Assembly (NCBI GenBank): GCA_009774245.1
Contig: VSNM01000049.1
Span: forward strand, 1-42,847
Length of the DNA: 42,847 nt
From: Lachnospiraceae bacterium
Lineage (GTDB): Bacteria > Bacillota > Clostridia > Lachnospirales > Lachnospiraceae
Direction of reading: 5' to 3'
Numbering within the stretch: position 1 is the first letter of the stretch; the number at the start of each line of letters is the position of its first letter. The position numbers and the translations under genes are program-made. The notes under the pieces were generated by a model. That model was not told the DNA's origin. It did not search any database and was given only the letters and a program-made list of their open reading frames with translations. This document shows positions 41,350-42,847 of the stretch, one piece after another.

Positions 41350-42828
41350 TTACTGCAGTAAGCTCAGTACACCCTGATTTGCCTGGTTGGACTGTGCCAG
41401 CATGGACTGTCCAGCCTGCTGAAGGATATTTGCATTCGAGTATTTCACCATCTCAGTTGCCATGTCTGTATCACGGATCTGGCTCTCTGCGGATGTCGTG
41501 TTCTCAACAACATTGTCCAGGTTGTTAATGGTATGCTCTAATCTGTTCTGGATCGCACCGATCATAGACCGCTGCTTAGATACATGTGCAATCGCCTCCG
41601 CGATCGAATCAATCGCATATGTGGCAGATGCGCCTGTACTGTCCGCAACATTTAGACCATTGATGCCTAACCCCTTGGTATCCAGCGCGTCGATCTGTAT
41701 GCCGATCTTGTTCGTCATATCGGCATCCGCGCCTACATGTACGCTGAAATTGAGCGCTTCCCTGACATCATACTGACCTTTGGTGAAATGGAATGATACT
41801 TTCTCATCCTTTTTGAGTGTAAGCAGATCTGCATTAGTATATTTACTACCGTCTTCCTTGAGTGCTCCTTCCGTGACATCAGCGTTTCCGCCTTCCTTCG
41901 CTCCGATACTGTTGGCAAGTCCTAACTCCTGTCGAATCTTCGCATAGGCAACTGTTGCTGTAATGACAGAACCGTTTATGTCGTCTGTACCATCCGGTTT
42001 TTTGTTGGCGGGATCTGGGCCTTCATCTTTCATCACATGATATGTTTTACCCTTATAGATCACTGTGCTCTGATCTGCAACCTTAGCCGCGAGTTTTGTC
42101 CTGCTCAGGATATTTTTGTCAGCGTTCTCATCAGAAGAACCATCCTCTACTACAGTGTACTGCGTGCCGTCAATCGTAATCAGCTCACCTGCACTTACGC
42201 TGGCTTTGTTCTTAATCATATCCGTAAGGAAATCTTTTCCATTATCAGGACCGTCGCTCCGCCGACCAATCTGATACTCCGTGCCGCCGATCGTGATCGT
42301 ATCGCCGAACTGCAAAGCATTCATCGTAAACGTCGCCTCTGTAGCGCTGCTGAAAAGCTGCCCCTCAATCCCTGCATCCTTCGCCTCGAGATAATGCGTA
42401 ACCTCGTCCTCATCACCCTTCAAAAGGTAGATCTCGTTGAACTTGGTTGTCTCTGCCACTCTATCGATTTCAGTAAGGAGCTGGGAAACTTCGTCCTGGA
42501 TCGTCTGACGGTCTGACAAAGCATTCGTGCCGTTCGCTGCCTTCACTGCAAGCTCATTCATTCTCTGTAACATATCATGCACTTCTGTTAAAGCACCTTC
42601 TGCTGTCTGCACTGCACTGATACCATCCTCAGCGTTGGAGGAAGCCTGTGTGAGACCTCTTATCTGCTTTCTCATCTTCTCTGAGATCGCAAGCCCTGCC
42701 GCATCGTCTGCCGCGCGGTTGATCTTGTAACCAGAAGAAAGCTTCTCTGAAGACTTTGACAAAACACCTGTTGTGATTCCTAACATTCTGTTTGCGTTCA
42801 TTGCTCTAAGATTGTGCTGTACTACCAT
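41350..42828 (-). CDS. Flagellin, intact paralogue of the interrupted plus-strand gene
   Basis: The 492-residue flagellin begins MVVQHNLRAMNANRMLGITTGVLSKSSEKLSSG and has full D0/D1 ends (NRLEHTINNLDNVVENTTSAESQIRDTDMATEMV; NQANQGVLSLLQ). The middle carries TITIGGTEYQIG, ITIDGTQYTVV and VIYKGKTYHVMKDE, beta-rich repeats shared with the plus-strand flagellin. This gene shows what the residue at the plus-strand TAG should be (V in TATVAYAKI). The segment LQRMNELAVKAANGT is the TLR5-contact region. ATG 42828 has AAGGAGG upstream within ATTAC-AAGGAG-GTAAT; its promoter lies outside the window. Confidence 0.95.
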   Translation of the reverse strand: MVVQHNLRAMNANRMLGITTGVLSKSSEKLSSGYKINRAADDAAGLAISEKMRKQIRGLTQASSNAEDGISAVQTAEGALTEVHDMLQRMNELAVKAANGTNALSDRQTIQDEVSQLLTEIDRVAETTKFNEIYLLKGDEDEVTHYLEAKDAGIEGQLFSSATEATFTMNALQFGDTITIGGTEYQIGRRSDGPDNGKDFLTDMIKNKASVSAGELITIDGTQYTVVEDGSSDENADKNILSRTKLAAKVADQSTVIYKGKTYHVMKDEGPDPANKKPDGTDDINGSVITATVAYAKIRQELGLANSIGAKEGGNADVTEGALKEDGSKYTNADLLTLKKDEKVSFHFTKGQYDVREALNFSVHVGADADMTNKIGIQIDALDTKGLGINGLNVADSTGASATYAIDSIAEAIAHVSKQRSMIGAIQNRLEHTINNLDNVVENTTSAESQIRDTDMATEMVKYSNANILQQAGQSMLAQSNQANQGVLSLLQ

Positions 42829-42831
42829 AAA

Positions 42832-42847
42832 ATTACCTCCTTGTAAT
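42832..42847 (-). promoter_or_regulatory. Shine-Dalgarno hairpin resembling a CsrA site
   Basis: AUUAC-AAGGAG-GUAAU forms a 5-bp stem with GGA in the loop over the ribosome site of the last flagellin. UACAAGGAGGU differs from the CsrA consensus UACARGGAUGU at one position. It is cut by the window edge. Confidence 0.5.

Overview
The window reads as a chromosomal segment of a motile, Gram-positive, low-to-mid-GC Clostridia member, most likely a flagellated gut Lachnospiraceae. This is inferred from the S12 form with an N-terminal insertion, the 4-cysteine L33, the acidic RpoB tail, Bacillus/Clostridium-type promoters and Shine-Dalgarno sites, and the type and number of flagellins. No rRNA, tRNA, CRISPR array or insertion sequence was recognised.

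Left part (1-14.5 kb, all on the minus strand, so read right to left): the classical translation/transcription block rpmG-secE-nusG, rplK-rplA, a CapA-family gene, rplJ-rplL, rpoB-rpoC, rpsL-rpsG, and the first 24 codons of fusA. Each subset has its own clear sigma-A promoter, and rplJ has an L10 leader with an attenuator hairpin. Oddities are the CapA-like exoprotein gene between rplA and rplJ and a NusG with a ~110-residue acidic, repeat-bearing N-terminal extension.

Middle part (15-24 kb): a FliD-like protein, UDP-galactopyranose mutase, two glycosyltransferases and a small helical protein with a sigma-28-like promoter (perhaps a flagellar chaperone). Two plus-strand genes here share a near-identical RNA hairpin in their leaders. 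Then comes a compact AT-rich four-gene operon (21.2-23.9 kb): a metallo-beta-lactamase-fold protein with cysteine clusters plus three proteins of unknown function. It looks foreign to its surroundings and is the best candidate here for an undescribed system.

Right part (24-42.8 kb): a late flagellar locus. A minus-strand run flaG-fliD-fliS-(FliT-like)-GT-GT-flagellin is headed by a sigma-28 promoter; the flagellin at its end carries an HExxH metallopeptidase domain (flagellinolysin type). Around it are four other intact flagellins, a 111-residue mini-flagellin and a plus-strand flagellin interrupted by one in-frame TAG. Two adjacent flagellins carry an unusual cysteine cluster. Sigma-28-type promoters precede flaG and several flagellins, and several flagellin leaders contain GGA motifs resembling CsrA sites at or near the ribosome binding site. 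The likely logic is that FliD caps, FliS and FliT-like chaperones escort, glycosyltransferases decorate, and a set of functionally diversified flagellins builds a mosaic, partly enzymatic filament.
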